A stretch of DNA of 64,000 nt from Comamonas sp. (GCA_021166775.1 JAJPEQ010000013.1:825348-889347); one strand, 5' to 3'. Counted from the first letter of the stretch, positions 43,687-53,904 are shown. Program-made: numbers and translations. The notes: a model not told the origin generated them from the letters alone.

Positions 43687-45195
43687 TCACGTCGCGGCCA
43701 GCGTTTTGTAAACCCCGCAGCCCAGGTGGAGTCCCTCACCGGCCAGGCGGACGAACGACATCTTGGTCTGCACCTGGCCATTGGCCGGGTTGACATAATC
43801 GTACTCAACCCAACCGGGGCCACGTCGAGCTTGCTCCACGATGGACCGGGTCAGGCCGTCGCCATCCACACCCGGGACATCCTGCACCCGCGTGTTCACC
43901 CGAGCCGGATTGCCGCCAAACGCCAGGTAGGTGCCCGCCGCATCAATGACGAAAACATACATATCACGGTCGTGGTAGGGCTGGGTCCGGTCGGTGATGG
44001 TTCGCAAGAACACATCCCTGGAAACCGTCCCGAACAACTGGTAGGCACGCTCGACCAGCGCGATCGCCTCCTCCGCCGTGCCCTGCTGCAGCCGGAATTT
44101 GCTCACGGCGTCCGTGAGCGTTGACGCGCGCGCCTGCAGGGCCTGCGCCTGCTGCAACGCCTCATCGACCATGTCGACATTGCTCTCGGTAATGGACTCG
44201 ATCTGCCCCACTGCCTCGCCGATCTCGCTCAGGCCCAGGTGCTGCTCCTGCACGGAATTGGAAATGCCGCCAAGCCGGTCGGCCACCGAGCGGATGCCAC
44301 TGGCCATCGCCTCGATGCCTTCGCCCGCCGCGCGGATCTGCTCGGCGCTGGCCTGCACCTGCGTCACCGAGGCGCCGATGAGCCCCCGTATTTCGCGCGC
44401 CGCTTCCGCGGATCGCCCCGCGAGAGAACGGACCTCTCCGGCCACCACCGCGAAGCCCCGGCCCTGCTCGCCCGCGCGCGCCGCTTCCACGGCGGCGTTC
44501 AGCGCAAGAATATTCGTCTGAAACGCGATACCGTCGATCACACCGATGATCTCGTTCATGCGCCGGGCATCGTTCTGAATGGCCCGCACCGACTCCACCG
44601 CACGATCCATGGCCTGCACGCCCGCGTCGGCCGCCTGACGCACCTGGGCTGCCTGTCGGTCGGCCTCACGCGCGGCCTCGGCATCGTTTTGCAGCGCCGC
44701 ATCGAGTTCATGGACGCTGGCGGTGGTGCGCTCCAGGTTTTCTCCCTGCTGCTCGGTACGCTGCGCCAGCTGCCGGTTATCGTGCAGCAACTGCTGTCCG
44801 GCGTGCGCCACCAGTGCCGCGTTGCTGCGGATATCGGCCACCATGGACGACAGCGTCAGCACCATCTGGTTGAGCCGACTGCCCAGCTGCGCCACCTGCC
44901 CTCTTCCAGGCACGGCAGCGCGCACCGTCAGATCGCCATGCGCCACACTGTCCATGACCCTGTCAAGCTCGGCCACACCGTGCGCCAGACCCTGCCAGAG
45001 ACACAGCAGGAGATAGAGCACCACTGCCCCCGCAACAAGGCATGCCGTCCACATCACTCCCACCGGCCAGGTCTGCGCGGTGCTCGCCAGCCACAGGGCG
45101 AACACTGTCGCCACGGCCACCACGGCAAACTTGCCGCCCAGCGCGAACCGCTCCATGAGCCATATCCCGGGGCGCAATATCACCGTACCCAGCAT
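43687..45195 (-). CDS. Methyl-accepting chemotaxis protein with C-terminal Cache domain
   Basis: A 502-aa chemoreceptor. Two hydrophobic helices (about residues 20-70) anchor it; a short HAMP-like segment follows, then the signalling hairpin with the invariant tip [20 protein letters not shown] and [20 protein letters not shown]. Instead of a periplasmic sensor between the helices, the last 130 residues look like a single Cache domain: [55 protein letters not shown]. The sensor would then be cytoplasmic. ATG 45195 has a strong GAGGAG site. It is isolated from other chemotaxis genes. Confidence 0.9.
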   Translation of the reverse strand: MLGTVILRPGIWLMERFALGGKFAVVAVATVFALWLASTAQTWPVGVMWTACLVAGAVVLYLLLCLWQGLAHGVAELDRVMDSVAHGDLTVRAAVPGRGQVAQLGSRLNQMVLTLSSMVADIRSNAALVAHAGQQLLHDNRQLAQRTEQQGENLERTTASVHELDAALQNDAEAAREADRQAAQVRQAADAGVQAMDRAVESVRAIQNDARRMNEIIGVIDGIAFQTNILALNAAVEAARAGEQGRGFAVVAGEVRSLAGRSAEAAREIRGLIGASVTQVQASAEQIRAAGEGIEAMASGIRSVADRLGGISNSVQEQHLGLSEIGEAVGQIESITESNVDMVDEALQQAQALQARASTLTDAVSKFRLQQGTAEEAIALVERAYQLFGTVSRDVFLRTITDRTQPYHDRDMYVFVIDAAGTYLAFGGNPARVNTRVQDVPGVDGDGLTRSIVEQARRGPGWVEYDYVNPANGQVQTKMSFVRLAGEGLHLGCGVYKTLAAT

Positions 45196-45385
45196 GTCAG
45201 CTCCTCTCTGATGCAACGATTGGTAAACAGTGTACAGACAATGATCATCCGCTCATCAAATTCCGTGTGGTATGCCCGCCACGGCAACGGCGCCGGGGGC
45301 GGCCAAGCCTGCTTTCATTGCCCGGCCGACAAACGGCACCATCGCCGATAATGGCCTCTCTGTTGGTAGCGAGGAGGAGCAACAA

Positions 45386-46549
45386 ATGGGTACGATGGAA
45401 CGCATCTTGCGACTCATGGGGGAAAAGCAGGCCTCCGACGTCTACCTTTCGGCCAATGCTCCCGCGCTCATACGCATCAACGGTGAATGCGTGGCGATCA
45501 ATAGTCAGGTGCTCACGCCCGACGCTCCCAAGGCGCTGCTGGCCGAGATCGTCGCGCCCGAGCGCATCGAGGAGCTGGAAGAAACCGGCGAACTGAACAT
45601 GGGCGTGCCGCTCACCGGCGTCGGGCGTTTTCGTGTCAGCGCCATGCGCCAGCGCGGCAGCTATGCGGTCGTCATCCGCTTCATCACCTACCAGATTCCA
45701 CAGCTCTGCGATCTGGGTCTGCCGCCGGTGCTCAGTGAGCTCATCATGGAAAAGCGCGGCCTCATCCTGGTGGTGGGGGCCACGGGCTCGGGCAAGAGCA
45801 CGTCGCTGGCGGCCATGATCGACAAACGCAACGCCGAAGTGACGGGCCACATCCTGACGGTGGAAGAGCCCATCGAATACCAGTTCAAGAACCGCAAGTC
45901 CATCGTCAACCAGCGCGAGGTGGGCAGCGACACGCGCAGCCTGCAGACAGCGCTCAAGAACGCGCTGCGTCAGGCCCCCGACGTGATCCTGATCGGCGAG
46001 ATCCGCGATCGCGAGACCATGTCGGCCGCCATCGCCTACGCGCAATCGGGTCACCTGTGCCTGGCCACGCTGCACGGCAACAACAGCTACCACGCGCTCA
46101 ACCGCATTCTGTCGTTCTACCCGGTGGAGGTGCGCTCCACCATGCTGACGGATCTGGCCTCGGCGCTCAAGTCCATCATCTCGCAGCGTCTGGTGCGCAC
46201 GACCACCGGCGGGCGCGTGCCGGCCGTGGAAGTCATGCTCAACACGAAACTCGTGAGCGACCTGATCGAGCAGGGCAATTTTTCGGGCGTTCGCGAAGCC
46301 ATGGAAAAATCCATGGCCGAGGGCTCGCAAACCTTCGAGGAGTCGCTCGCCAGGCTGATCATGGAGGAAAAGATCACGCGCAAGGAAGGCCTGGCCAACT
46401 CCGACTCTCCCACCAACCTGATCTGGCGTCTGCAAAACGATTTCAGCATGGCGGCCAAGGCCGCCCAGTCGCAAAAGCAGGTCGAAGAATCGCCCGAGAA
46501 CACCGGGCCGTCGTTCACCGAGATCGTGCTCGACGTCAAACCCGGCTGA
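45386..46549 (+). CDS. pilU: Type IV pilus retraction ATPase, PilU-like
   Basis: A 387-aa hexameric ATPase of the PilT/PilU group that drives pilus retraction. It has Walker A GATGSGKST, the Asp box LTVEEPIEYQF, Walker B LIGEIRDRETM and the His box HLCLATLHGNNSYHALNRI. The C-terminal part (VREAMEKSMAEGSQTFEESL, NSDSPTNLIWRLQND) is PilU-like rather than PilT-like. ATG 45386 has a GAGGAGGAG site 6-8 bases upstream, so the longer ORF start is rejected. No pilT is adjacent. With pilA it indicates twitching or surface motility. Confidence 0.9.
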   Translation: MGTMERILRLMGEKQASDVYLSANAPALIRINGECVAINSQVLTPDAPKALLAEIVAPERIEELEETGELNMGVPLTGVGRFRVSAMRQRGSYAVVIRFITYQIPQLCDLGLPPVLSELIMEKRGLILVVGATGSGKSTSLAAMIDKRNAEVTGHILTVEEPIEYQFKNRKSIVNQREVGSDTRSLQTALKNALRQAPDVILIGEIRDRETMSAAIAYAQSGHLCLATLHGNNSYHALNRILSFYPVEVRSTMLTDLASALKSIISQRLVRTTTGGRVPAVEVMLNTKLVSDLIEQGNFSGVREAMEKSMAEGSQTFEESLARLIMEEKITRKEGLANSDSPTNLIWRLQNDFSMAAKAAQSQKQVEESPENTGPSFTEIVLDVKPG

Positions 46550-46619
46550 CACCGAACCGGCGGATGCCGCCCGCCCACACGTCCCCTGATCGGCCCGCCT
46601 GCGTGCGGGCTGAGGTTTT

Positions 46620-48581
46620 ATGCTGACCCTGAAAAACGTCACCCTGCGCCGCGGCACCAAAGTGCTGCTCGATGGCGCCACCTGCACCATTCAACCGGGC
46701 GAGCGCGTCGGCCTCGTCGGGCGCAATGGCGCCGGAAAATCCTCGCTGTTCGCGCTGCTTCGCGGCGAGCTGCACGAGGACGGCGGCGATATCGCACGGC
46801 CCGCGCAGTGGCGCCTGGCCAGCGTGGCGCAGGACATGCCCGAGACCAGCGAACCGGCCACGGCCTTCGTTCTTGCCGGAGACACGCGTCTGACCGAGCT
46901 GCAGGAGCGCCTTGCCACCGCGGAGCGCGACGCCGACGGTCTGGCCATGGCCCAAGCACACGCCGACCTGCAGGATGCGGGCGCCCACGACGCCACGGCG
47001 CGGGCGCAGGCGCTGATTCTCGGGCTGGGCTTTCACACCTGGCAACTGCAGCAGCCGGTCAACAGTTTCTCGGGCGGCTGGCGCATGCGGCTGCAGCTCG
47101 CTCGCGCGCTCATGTGCCCCAGCGATCTGCTGCTGCTTGACGAGCCCACCAACCACCTGGACCTCGATGCGCTCGTGTGGCTCGAAGGCTGGCTCACACG
47201 CTACCCGGGCACGCTGCTGGTGATCAGCCACGACCGCGAATTCCTCGACGCCGTCACCCGTGTGACGCTGCACGTCGAACACGCCCGCCTCACGCGCTAT
47301 GGGGGCAACTACAGCACCTTCGAAGAACTGCGTGCCGAACAGCTCGTGCTGCAGCAGGCGGCGTTCGAGCGCCAGCAGGAAAAGATCGCTCACCTGCAGC
47401 ATTTCATTGACCGCTTCAAGGCCAAGGCAACCAAAGCCAGACAGGCGCAAAGCCGCGTCAAGCAGATCGAGCGCATGCAAAAGGTGGCGCCCGTGCTCGC
47501 CGAGGCCGATTTCTCCTTCACCTTCCGCGAACCGGCCAGCCTGCCCAACCCCATGCTGGCCATGAGAGACGCGAGCTTCGGCTACTACGCGCCCGACGGG
47601 CAGCCGATCCCCATCGTGCGCGGCGTCACACAGACGGTGCTTGCGGGGCAGCGCATCGGGATTCTGGGCGCCAACGGACAGGGCAAATCCACGCTGGTCA
47701 AGACGATCGCCCATGCGATCGTGCCCCTCGGCGGCACGGTCACCGAAGGCAAGGGTCTGGCCATCGGCTACTTTGCCCAGCAGGAGTTGGACGTGCTGCG
47801 ACCGCAGGACACGCCGCTGGAGCACCTGATCCGACTCGCCCGTGAAACTGGCGCGACGGGCGAACAGGCGCGCGAACAGGAACTGCGCAACTACCTGGGC
47901 AGCTTCAACTTCACGGGCGACATGGTGAGCCAGAGCGTGGGCAGCATGAGCGGCGGCGAGAAGGCGCGGCTCGTGCTCGCGCTCATCGTCTGGCAACGCC
48001 CCAACCTGCTGCTGCTCGACGAACCGACCAACCACCTGGACCTGGCGACGCGCGAAGCCCTGGCCATGGCGATCGCCGACTTTGACGGCACCGTGATGCT
48101 CGTGAGCCACGACCGGCACCTGCTTCGCGCGGTCTGCGACGACTTCTGGCTGGTGGCGCGCGGCGAGCTGCACCCCTTCGATGGCGATCTCGATGCCTAC
48201 CAGCGCTACCTGCTGGATGAATCGCGGCGCCTACGCGAGCAGGCACGCCAGGAAGGCAAGAACACCGGCAAAGAGGAAGCCAGCCTTGCCGCGGACCCGC
48301 GCGAGGCACGGCGGCAGGCAGCGCAGGCGCGCCAGCAGCTCGCGGAAAAGACCCGGCCGATGAAGAAAGAGCTGGCGCAACTGGAGCAAGACATGGCGGC
48401 GCTGGAGAGCGAAAAGGCGGCGCTGGAGGCCGAATTGGCCACGCCGCTGGCGCCATCGCGCATTGCCGAGGCCGGCAGGCGCCTGAAGGCCGCGGGTGAT
48501 GCGCTCGCCCGGTCGGAAGAGCGCTGGCTCAAGCTTTCCGAACTCATCGAACAGATGTCGGAAGCCGCTCAAATTCAGTGA
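46620..48581 (+). CDS. yheS: ABC-F ATPase, YheS-like
   Basis: A 653-aa soluble protein with two ABC domains and no membrane part, of the ribosome-associated ABC-F family. Domain 1 has GRNGAGKSS and NSFSGGWRMRLQLARAL with LLLLDEPTNHLD; the linker is the basic RFKAKATKARQAQSRVKQIE; domain 2 has GANGQGKST, GSMSGGEKARLVLAL and a second LLLLDEPTNHLD. A C-terminal coiled-coil region of about 90 residues (MKKELAQLEQDMAALESEKA) fits YheS. ABC-F proteins bind the ribosomal E site and ease stalled translation. It is 70 bp after pilU, without an obvious functional link. Confidence 0.93.
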   Translation: MLTLKNVTLRRGTKVLLDGATCTIQPGERVGLVGRNGAGKSSLFALLRGELHEDGGDIARPAQWRLASVAQDMPETSEPATAFVLAGDTRLTELQERLATAERDADGLAMAQAHADLQDAGAHDATARAQALILGLGFHTWQLQQPVNSFSGGWRMRLQLARALMCPSDLLLLDEPTNHLDLDALVWLEGWLTRYPGTLLVISHDREFLDAVTRVTLHVEHARLTRYGGNYSTFEELRAEQLVLQQAAFERQQEKIAHLQHFIDRFKAKATKARQAQSRVKQIERMQKVAPVLAEADFSFTFREPASLPNPMLAMRDASFGYYAPDGQPIPIVRGVTQTVLAGQRIGILGANGQGKSTLVKTIAHAIVPLGGTVTEGKGLAIGYFAQQELDVLRPQDTPLEHLIRLARETGATGEQAREQELRNYLGSFNFTGDMVSQSVGSMSGGEKARLVLALIVWQRPNLLLLDEPTNHLDLATREALAMAIADFDGTVMLVSHDRHLLRAVCDDFWLVARGELHPFDGDLDAYQRYLLDESRRLREQARQEGKNTGKEEASLAADPREARRQAAQARQQLAEKTRPMKKELAQLEQDMAALESEKAALEAELATPLAPSRIAEAGRRLKAAGDALARSEERWLKLSELIEQMSEAAQIQ

Positions 48582-48872
48582 TGAAAATAAAACTGTTTAA
48601 TTATCAAACACTTGGAATGTTTATTTCAGGAAATTTTGGAGATAGGTAGAAACCCGGATTTTTTGTCATGACCCTGTCAACGCGTTCCGCGGGGTCGGCG
48701 TTGTGGTGTATGTCTAAGGAGTTATGCTGATGTTCACTGCAAGCAAACCTTTCGCCCTGTCCGCCCTTTGGCCCGACGACGAACGCGATCGCAAGCGCGC
48801 ACCTGCCCGCTGCCAACGTCTGTAATTCCACGCGCCGCAGGGCGCCATCCATCACAGCACGTGGCGGCGCAC
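48582..48872. other. AT-rich intergenic region downstream of yheS
   Basis: The first 90 bp is AT-rich, unlike the surroundings, and holds a weak GTCATGAC dyad near 48666. The rest carries the small ORF candidate at 48730 and leads into the terminator shared with phaB. No recognised protein or RNA. Confidence 0.4.
48730..48825 (+). CDS. Candidate small protein, 31 aa
   Basis: ATG at 48730 follows AAGGAG with an 8-base spacer, the best-spaced ribosome-binding site in this gap. The reading frame encodes MFTASKPFALSALWPDDERD followed by a basic tail ending CQRL, then TAA. A strong terminator lies 48 bp further. Size, SD and terminator suggest a small expressed protein or leader peptide; I know no family. 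Chance is possible. Confidence 0.35.
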   Translation: MFTASKPFALSALWPDDERDRKRAPARCQRL

Positions 48873-48900
48873 GAAAAAGCCCCGCAACGCGGGGCTTTTC
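48873..48900. terminator. Bidirectional terminator between yheS side and phaB
   Basis: GAAAAAGCCCCGC-AAC-GCGGGGCTTTTC is a strong GC stem flanked by A and T runs on both strands. It ends the leftward pha operon 19 bp after phaB and could also stop rightward transcripts. Confidence 0.9.
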
Positions 48901-48918
48901 ATTGGCGCACCCAGGCCA

Positions 48919-49656
48919 TCAAGCCATGTGCAGGCCGCCGTTGACCGAAAACTCGGCGCCAGTGGCGTATCCCCCTTCTTCCGACGCAAGCCACGAAATG
49001 ATCGAGGCAATCTCGCTCGGCTCGCCCAGGCGCTTGACAGGCACCGTCGCGACAATTTTTTCCAGCACATCGGGGCGGATCGCCTTGACCATGTCGGTGC
49101 CGATGTAGCCCGGCGCCACGGTGTTCACGGTCACGCCCTTGGTGGCCATTTCCTGCGCCAGTGCCATCGTGAAGCCGTGCATCCCTGCCTTGGCTGCGGA
49201 ATAGTTGGTCTGCCCCGCCTGGCCCTTTTCGCCGTTCACGCTGCTGATGTTGACGATGCGTCCCCAGCCGCGCTCCACCATGTCGGCCACCACCTGCTTG
49301 GTGACGTTGAACATGCTGTTGAGGTTGGTGTCGATCACCTGCCGCCAGTCGTCGGGGCTCATCTTGAGGAACATCCGGTCGCGCGTGATGCCGGCGTTGT
49401 TCACAAGGATGTCGATGGGACCATGCTCGGCCTTGGTCTTTGCGAAGGCTTGCACCGTCGAATCCCAATCGCTCACGTTGCCCACCGACGCGTGGAAGGT
49501 GTAGCCCAGGGCCTTCTGCTCATCGAGCCACTTTTGATAGTCGCGCGTGGGGCCACAACCGGCGATGACCTTGTAGCCATCCTTGTGAAAACGCTGGCAG
49601 ATGGCGGTGCCTATGCCGCCCATGCCGCCGGTGACGTACGCCGTTCTCTGACCCAT
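48919..49656 (-). CDS. phaB: Acetoacetyl-CoA reductase
   Basis: A 245-aa NADPH-dependent short-chain dehydrogenase that reduces acetoacetyl-CoA to (R)-3-hydroxybutyryl-CoA for polymer synthesis. It has the cofactor loop YVTGGMGGIGTAICQR, the NNAG strand (ILVNNAGITRDRMFLKM), catalytic Ser (IVNISSVNGEKGQ) and YSAAKAG with Tyr and Lys. The VNGEKGQAGQTNYSAAKAGM stretch is typical of PhaB. It is last in phaC-phaA-phaB, about 100 bp after phaA. Confidence 0.96.
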   Translation of the reverse strand: MGQRTAYVTGGMGGIGTAICQRFHKDGYKVIAGCGPTRDYQKWLDEQKALGYTFHASVGNVSDWDSTVQAFAKTKAEHGPIDILVNNAGITRDRMFLKMSPDDWRQVIDTNLNSMFNVTKQVVADMVERGWGRIVNISSVNGEKGQAGQTNYSAAKAGMHGFTMALAQEMATKGVTVNTVAPGYIGTDMVKAIRPDVLEKIVATVPVKRLGEPSEIASIISWLASEEGGYATGAEFSVNGGLHMA

Positions 49657-49756
49657 GGCTGTGCTCCTTGTGTAGTGCTGCGTTCCACTCTAACGCAGTT
49701 TGGCGGGTCACCATGCCATGGAAAACACCAAGCACGGCGCCCGCCAGCGTGCACCA

Positions 49757-50938
49757 TCAGAGCCGCTCGACCGCCATGGCCGCACCCATGCCGCCGCCGA
49801 TGCACAGGCTGGCCAAGCCCTTCTTGGCCCCCGCGTGCTGCATCGCATACAGCAGGGTGACCAGGATGCGGCAACCGCTGGCGCCGATCGGGTGACCGAG
49901 CGCGATCGCGCCGCCGTTGACGTTGACCTTCGCCGGATCGACGCCCAGCAGCTTGTTGACCGCGCAGGCCTGCGCCGCGAAGGCCTCGTTGAGTTCGAAC
50001 AGATCGACGTCGCCCACGCCCCAACCCGCACGCGCCAGCGCCTTCTTCGTCGCGGGCACCGGCCCCAGGCCCATGGTGGCCGGGTCGAGCCCGCTCATGC
50101 CGTAGCTGGCGATGCGCGCCAGCGGCTTGAGGCCCAGTGCCGCGGCCTTCTTCGCCGTCATCACCACCACGGCGGCGGCGCCGTCGTTGATGCCGCTGGC
50201 GTTGCCCGCCGTGACGCTGCCCGCCTTGTCGAAGGCGGGTTTGAGCTTGGTCAGCACCTCGGCGGTGGATTTGCGGTTCAGATGCTCATCGGCGTCGAAG
50301 AGGACTGGGTCGCCCTTGCGCTGCGGGATTTCGACCGGAACGATCTCATTCTTGAACTTGCCTGCGTCCTGCGCAGCAGCGGCCTTGCGCTGGCTGGCCA
50401 GCGCCAGCGCATCCTGCATCTCGCGCGTGATGCCTTCCTGACGGGCGACATTCTCGGCCGTGATGCCCATGTGGTACTGGTTGTAGACGTCCCACAGGCC
50501 ATCGACGATCATGGTGTCGGTCATTTTCCAGTCACCCATGCGCTGGCCAGTGCGCGAGCCGTTCAACACGTGCGGCGCCAGGCTCATGTTTTCCTGGCCG
50601 CCGGCGACGACGATCTCGTTGTCGCCCGCGGCAATCGACTGCGCGGCCAGCATCACCGCCTTCAGGCCCGAACCGCAGACCGCGTTGATGGTGAGCGCGG
50701 GCGTTTCCTTCGCGACGCCGGCCTTCATCATCGCCTGGCGCGCGGGGTTCTGACCGCAGCCGGCCGCGAGCACCTGGCCCATGATGACTTCGCTTACCTG
50801 GTCGAGCCCCACTTTGGCGCGCGCGAGCGCTTCCTTGATGGCGATGGCACCCAGATCGGTGGCCGCGACATGCGCGAGCGAGCCGCCGAATTTGCCCACG
50901 GGCGTGCGAACGGCCGAAACAATGACAATGTCTTCCAT
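49757..50938 (-). CDS. phaA: Acetyl-CoA acetyltransferase (beta-ketothiolase)
   Basis: A 393-aa thiolase that condenses two acetyl-CoA into acetoacetyl-CoA. The first catalytic cysteine is in [19 protein letters not shown]; the late His and Cys are in [20 protein letters not shown] and [15 protein letters not shown]. Length and motifs fit biosynthetic thiolases. ATG 50938 gives the family start [19 protein letters not shown]; the longer frame is rejected. It lies 89 bp after phaC. Confidence 0.96.
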   Translation of the reverse strand: MEDIVIVSAVRTPVGKFGGSLAHVAATDLGAIAIKEALARAKVGLDQVSEVIMGQVLAAGCGQNPARQAMMKAGVAKETPALTINAVCGSGLKAVMLAAQSIAAGDNEIVVAGGQENMSLAPHVLNGSRTGQRMGDWKMTDTMIVDGLWDVYNQYHMGITAENVARQEGITREMQDALALASQRKAAAAQDAGKFKNEIVPVEIPQRKGDPVLFDADEHLNRKSTAEVLTKLKPAFDKAGSVTAGNASGINDGAAAVVVMTAKKAAALGLKPLARIASYGMSGLDPATMGLGPVPATKKALARAGWGVGDVDLFELNEAFAAQACAVNKLLGVDPAKVNVNGGAIALGHPIGASGCRILVTLLYAMQHAGAKKGLASLCIGGGMGAAMAVERL

Positions 50939-51027
50939 GATGGTCCTTTCCAAAAATTCGCTGTAGCGGCGACACATTTCCGCCCTTGCAAAACCATTGT
51001 GTCAGAGCGGCCTCATGCGCACGGGTT

Positions 51028-52752
51028 TCATGCTCTCTGGCGAACGTAGCGCCCCGGCGCGGGCTCGATCGCCTTGAAACGCGCCCCCTTGCCATAGGCC
51101 TTGGGCGCGGCAATCTGCTTGCCGGCATGACCCTTGAGCCACGCAGCCCAGTCGTCCCACCAACTGCCGGGGTGCTCGGTGGCGCCCGCGATCCAATCGT
51201 CCACCGAAGCGGGGAATTGGCCGTCCTCGCGCAGCCAGTGGCTGCGCTTTTTCTTCGCGGGCGGGTTGATCACCCCGGCGATGTGGCCCGACGCGCCCAT
51301 GACGAAGCGCTTCTTGCCCGGCAGCAACTGGGTGGACGCGTAGGCGCCGCCGATCGGCACGATGTGATCCTCGCGCGAGCCGTACACATAGACCGGGAGC
51401 TTGACTTGGCGCAGGTCGAGCTTTTCGCCGCAGACCGTGAGCGCTCCGGGCTGCACAAGCTTGTTTTCCAGATAGAAATTGCGCAGATACCACGCGTAGT
51501 AGGGGCCGGGCAGGTTGGTGCTGTCGCAGTTCCAGTACAGCAGGTCGAACGCGGGCGGCGTCTCGCCCTTGAGATAGTTGCCGACGACGTAGTTCCACAC
51601 CAGATCGTTGGGCCGCAGGAAGCTGAAGGTGGAGGCCAGATCCTGCCCCTTCATCAGGCCGCCCTGCCCCATCTGCAGCTCGCGCAGGCGCACGAAGTTC
51701 TCGTCGATGAAGACGTCGAGCACGCCGGTTTCGGTGAAGTCGATCAGCGTGGTGAGAAAGGTGGCGCTGGCGACCGAATCATCCCCGCGCGCCGCGAGCA
51801 CCGCGAGCGCATTGGAGAGCATGGTGCCGCCAACGCAAAAACCCAACGCGTTGATTTTTCCGGCGCCGCTGATCTCCTTGACCGTCTTGATGGCCCGGAT
51901 GACGGCGCCTTCGATGTAGTCGTCCCAGGTCTTGTCGGCGAGCGTCATGTCGGGGTTGCGCCAGCTCACGACGAAGGTGCGGTGCCCCTGCGACACGGCG
52001 TAGCGGATGAAGGAGTTGTCCGGCTGCAGGTCGAGGATGTAGTACTTGTTGATGCACGGCGGCACCACGAGGAAGGGGCGCTCGTGCACCTTGGCGGTGA
52101 GCGGCTTGTACTCGATGAGCTGCAGCAGCTCGTTTTCGAACACCACCGCGCCCTCGGTCGTGGCGACGTTCTTGCCGACCTCGAAGCGGCTCTCGTCGGT
52201 CATCGAAATGTGGCCCTGCTGGATGTCCTTGAGCAGGTTGGCCAGGCCCTGCGCCAGGCTCTCGCCTTGCGTTTCCATGGCTTTCTTCTGCGCCTCGACG
52301 TTCAGGGCGAGGAAGTTGCTGGGGGCGCTCGCGGCAAGAAACTGCTCGACGCCGAAGCGAATGCGCGCGCGGGTTTTTTCATCGGCCTGCACCGCATCCA
52401 CCATGGCCGTGAGCGTGCGCGCCTGCAGTTCATAGGCAGCCACGGCAAAGGCCGAAAGCGGGTTCCTGCCCCATTCGTCCGAGGCAAAGCGTCGATCGTC
52501 GCGGGCATCGCCGCCCGCTGAGCCGCCCGTGCCCCAGCTCCGGTTCCACAGAGCATGCAAGCCGTCCAGGTACTGCTGCTGCAGCCGTGCCAGCTTCTCC
52601 GGCGAGAGGGCCACGGTCTGCAGGGGTCGTATGCTCGTGGCCAGCGCGCTCACATCCACCGGCTCGAAGGACTGCAGCATCTGGCCCCAGGCCTGGCTCC
52701 ACAGCTGTTGCAGCTTCTGCGAGTCTCGTGCCCAGTTCGGGTCAAACGTCAT
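51028..52752 (-). CDS. phaC: Class I polyhydroxyalkanoate synthase
   Basis: A 574-aa granule-surface polymerase that links (R)-3-hydroxyacyl-CoA units into polyester. The alpha/beta-hydrolase core has the nucleophile C306 in NALGFCVGGTMLSNALA, the catalytic aspartate in VYGSREDHIVPIGGAY and the histidine in MGASGHIAGVINPP. The N-terminal about 170 residues match the class I domain (SFLAASAPSNFLALN-like segment). The length is near the Cupriavidus necator enzyme (589 aa). A strong GAAGGAGG site precedes the ATG, and it heads the phaCAB operon. Confidence 0.96.
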   Translation of the reverse strand: MTFDPNWARDSQKLQQLWSQAWGQMLQSFEPVDVSALATSIRPLQTVALSPEKLARLQQQYLDGLHALWNRSWGTGGSAGGDARDDRRFASDEWGRNPLSAFAVAAYELQARTLTAMVDAVQADEKTRARIRFGVEQFLAASAPSNFLALNVEAQKKAMETQGESLAQGLANLLKDIQQGHISMTDESRFEVGKNVATTEGAVVFENELLQLIEYKPLTAKVHERPFLVVPPCINKYYILDLQPDNSFIRYAVSQGHRTFVVSWRNPDMTLADKTWDDYIEGAVIRAIKTVKEISGAGKINALGFCVGGTMLSNALAVLAARGDDSVASATFLTTLIDFTETGVLDVFIDENFVRLRELQMGQGGLMKGQDLASTFSFLRPNDLVWNYVVGNYLKGETPPAFDLLYWNCDSTNLPGPYYAWYLRNFYLENKLVQPGALTVCGEKLDLRQVKLPVYVYGSREDHIVPIGGAYASTQLLPGKKRFVMGASGHIAGVINPPAKKKRSHWLREDGQFPASVDDWIAGATEHPGSWWDDWAAWLKGHAGKQIAAPKAYGKGARFKAIEPAPGRYVRQRA

Positions 52753-52839
52753 GCGGCCTCCTTCGTACAGGGTTGCATTGGTGAAGCACTATATGCTGAC
52801 AATCGCCCTGGAAACACTCACACTCACTGCAATTTTCGT

Positions 52840-53133
52840 ATGCTACTGGCCCTCATTGCCTGGCTGTACGTCACCCTGCTCATGGGCCTGGTGGAGGCCA
52901 CCGCGCCCCAGGGCACGGTGTTCGGCGGCCTGACCACGTTCCTGTTCTATGGCGTGCTGCCCGCAGCCCTGGTCGGCTACATCCTCGCCACACCTGCACG
53001 CAAGCGGGCACTGCGCGCGCGCCAGGAGGCCGAGCGCGTCGCGACCTCAGGCGGCACCGAGCCAGACGCAGGCGGCCATGCGCCCGCTGCCGCCGAGGCG
53101 GATGGCGTCGCGCCGGTGCGAAAAGAACCGTGA
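52840..53133 (+). CDS. Small membrane protein, unknown function
   Basis: A 97-aa protein with two hydrophobic helices (LLALIAWLYVTLLMGLVEA and FLFYGVLPAALVGYIL) then a long charged, Ala/Glu-rich cytoplasmic tail. ATG 52840 begins directly at the first helix. It is divergent from phaC across an 87-bp gap. The last 87 bp overlaps the convergent pgeF gene, so the tail is antisense to the pgeF C-terminus. No function can be assigned. Confidence 0.75.
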   Translation: MLLALIAWLYVTLLMGLVEATAPQGTVFGGLTTFLFYGVLPAALVGYILATPARKRALRARQEAERVATSGGTEPDAGGHAPAAAEADGVAPVRKEP

Positions 53134-53835
53134 GGGATGGCCAACGGTGCACCAAGGCGGCGAGCCATCGTTGCCGTGCACCTGCGTGACGCCGCAACGG
53201 GCCAGGCGCTGGCGCGCCAGCGCCGCCAGATCGGCCAGGTACTTGCCAGGCGCCGGACCGGGGACGAAGCAGCGCGCGGCATCGGCATCGTGCGCGCAAA
53301 AGGCCGCAAGCACCTCGGCGCCTACCTCGAACGCCCGCGGGCCGATGCAGGGGCCGAGCCAGGCCAGAATCTCGTGCCCGGCAGCACCCGCCCGCACGAG
53401 GGTCTGCTCCAGCACACCCGCCGCCAGCCCGCGCCAGCCCGCATGCGCCGCGGCCACCCAGGTGCCCGAGCGGTGGGCAAAGAGCACCGGCAGGCAATCG
53501 GCCACGAGGACGGTACACGCGATGCCGGGCGTGCGCGTGTCGGCCGCGTCACAGGCCATGCCGTCGGCGCTGCACGCCTGCAGCGTCACCACGCGCACGC
53601 CATGCACCTGATTCAGATAGACGGGTCTGGCGGGCGCGCCCGGCCGAGCCAGCACCTGCCCCAGCACCCGGCGGTTGGCCCGCACCGCATGCGCATCGTC
53701 TCCGACGTGATCGCCGAGGTTGAGGCTGTCCCAGGGCGCGGCGCTCACGCCGCCCGCGCGTGTCGTGCACAGCGCATGCACGCGCGCGGGCGCGGGCCAG
53801 TCGGGGATGATCCAGTCATCAATCTTCGCGGGCAT
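53047..53835 (-). CDS. pgeF: Peptidoglycan editing factor PgeF / laccase-domain protein
   Basis: A 262-aa DUF152/YfiH-family protein. It carries the metal-site histidine in YLNQVHGVRVV and the paired CxxxH region in VLVADCLPVLFAHRSGTWVA, then AAHAGWRGLAAGVLEQTL and the ending FFSHRRDAIRLGGSGRMAAC. Members act as purine-nucleoside phosphorylases/oxidoreductases, and E. coli PgeF removes miscoupled amino acids from peptidoglycan precursors. ATG 53835 is chosen over an upstream codon. The gene overlaps the convergent membrane protein gene. Confidence 0.9.
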   Translation of the reverse strand: MPAKIDDWIIPDWPAPARVHALCTTRAGGVSAAPWDSLNLGDHVGDDAHAVRANRRVLGQVLARPGAPARPVYLNQVHGVRVVTLQACSADGMACDAADTRTPGIACTVLVADCLPVLFAHRSGTWVAAAHAGWRGLAAGVLEQTLVRAGAAGHEILAWLGPCIGPRAFEVGAEVLAAFCAHDADAARCFVPGPAPGKYLADLAALARQRLARCGVTQVHGNDGSPPWCTVGHPSRFFSHRRDAIRLGGSGRMAACVWLGAA

Positions 53836-53904
53836 GGGCGCAGCATAAGACAACGCGTGGCACACTTTGCGCTTGCACCACCCGGTTCACCACTTACCCC
53901 AGCC

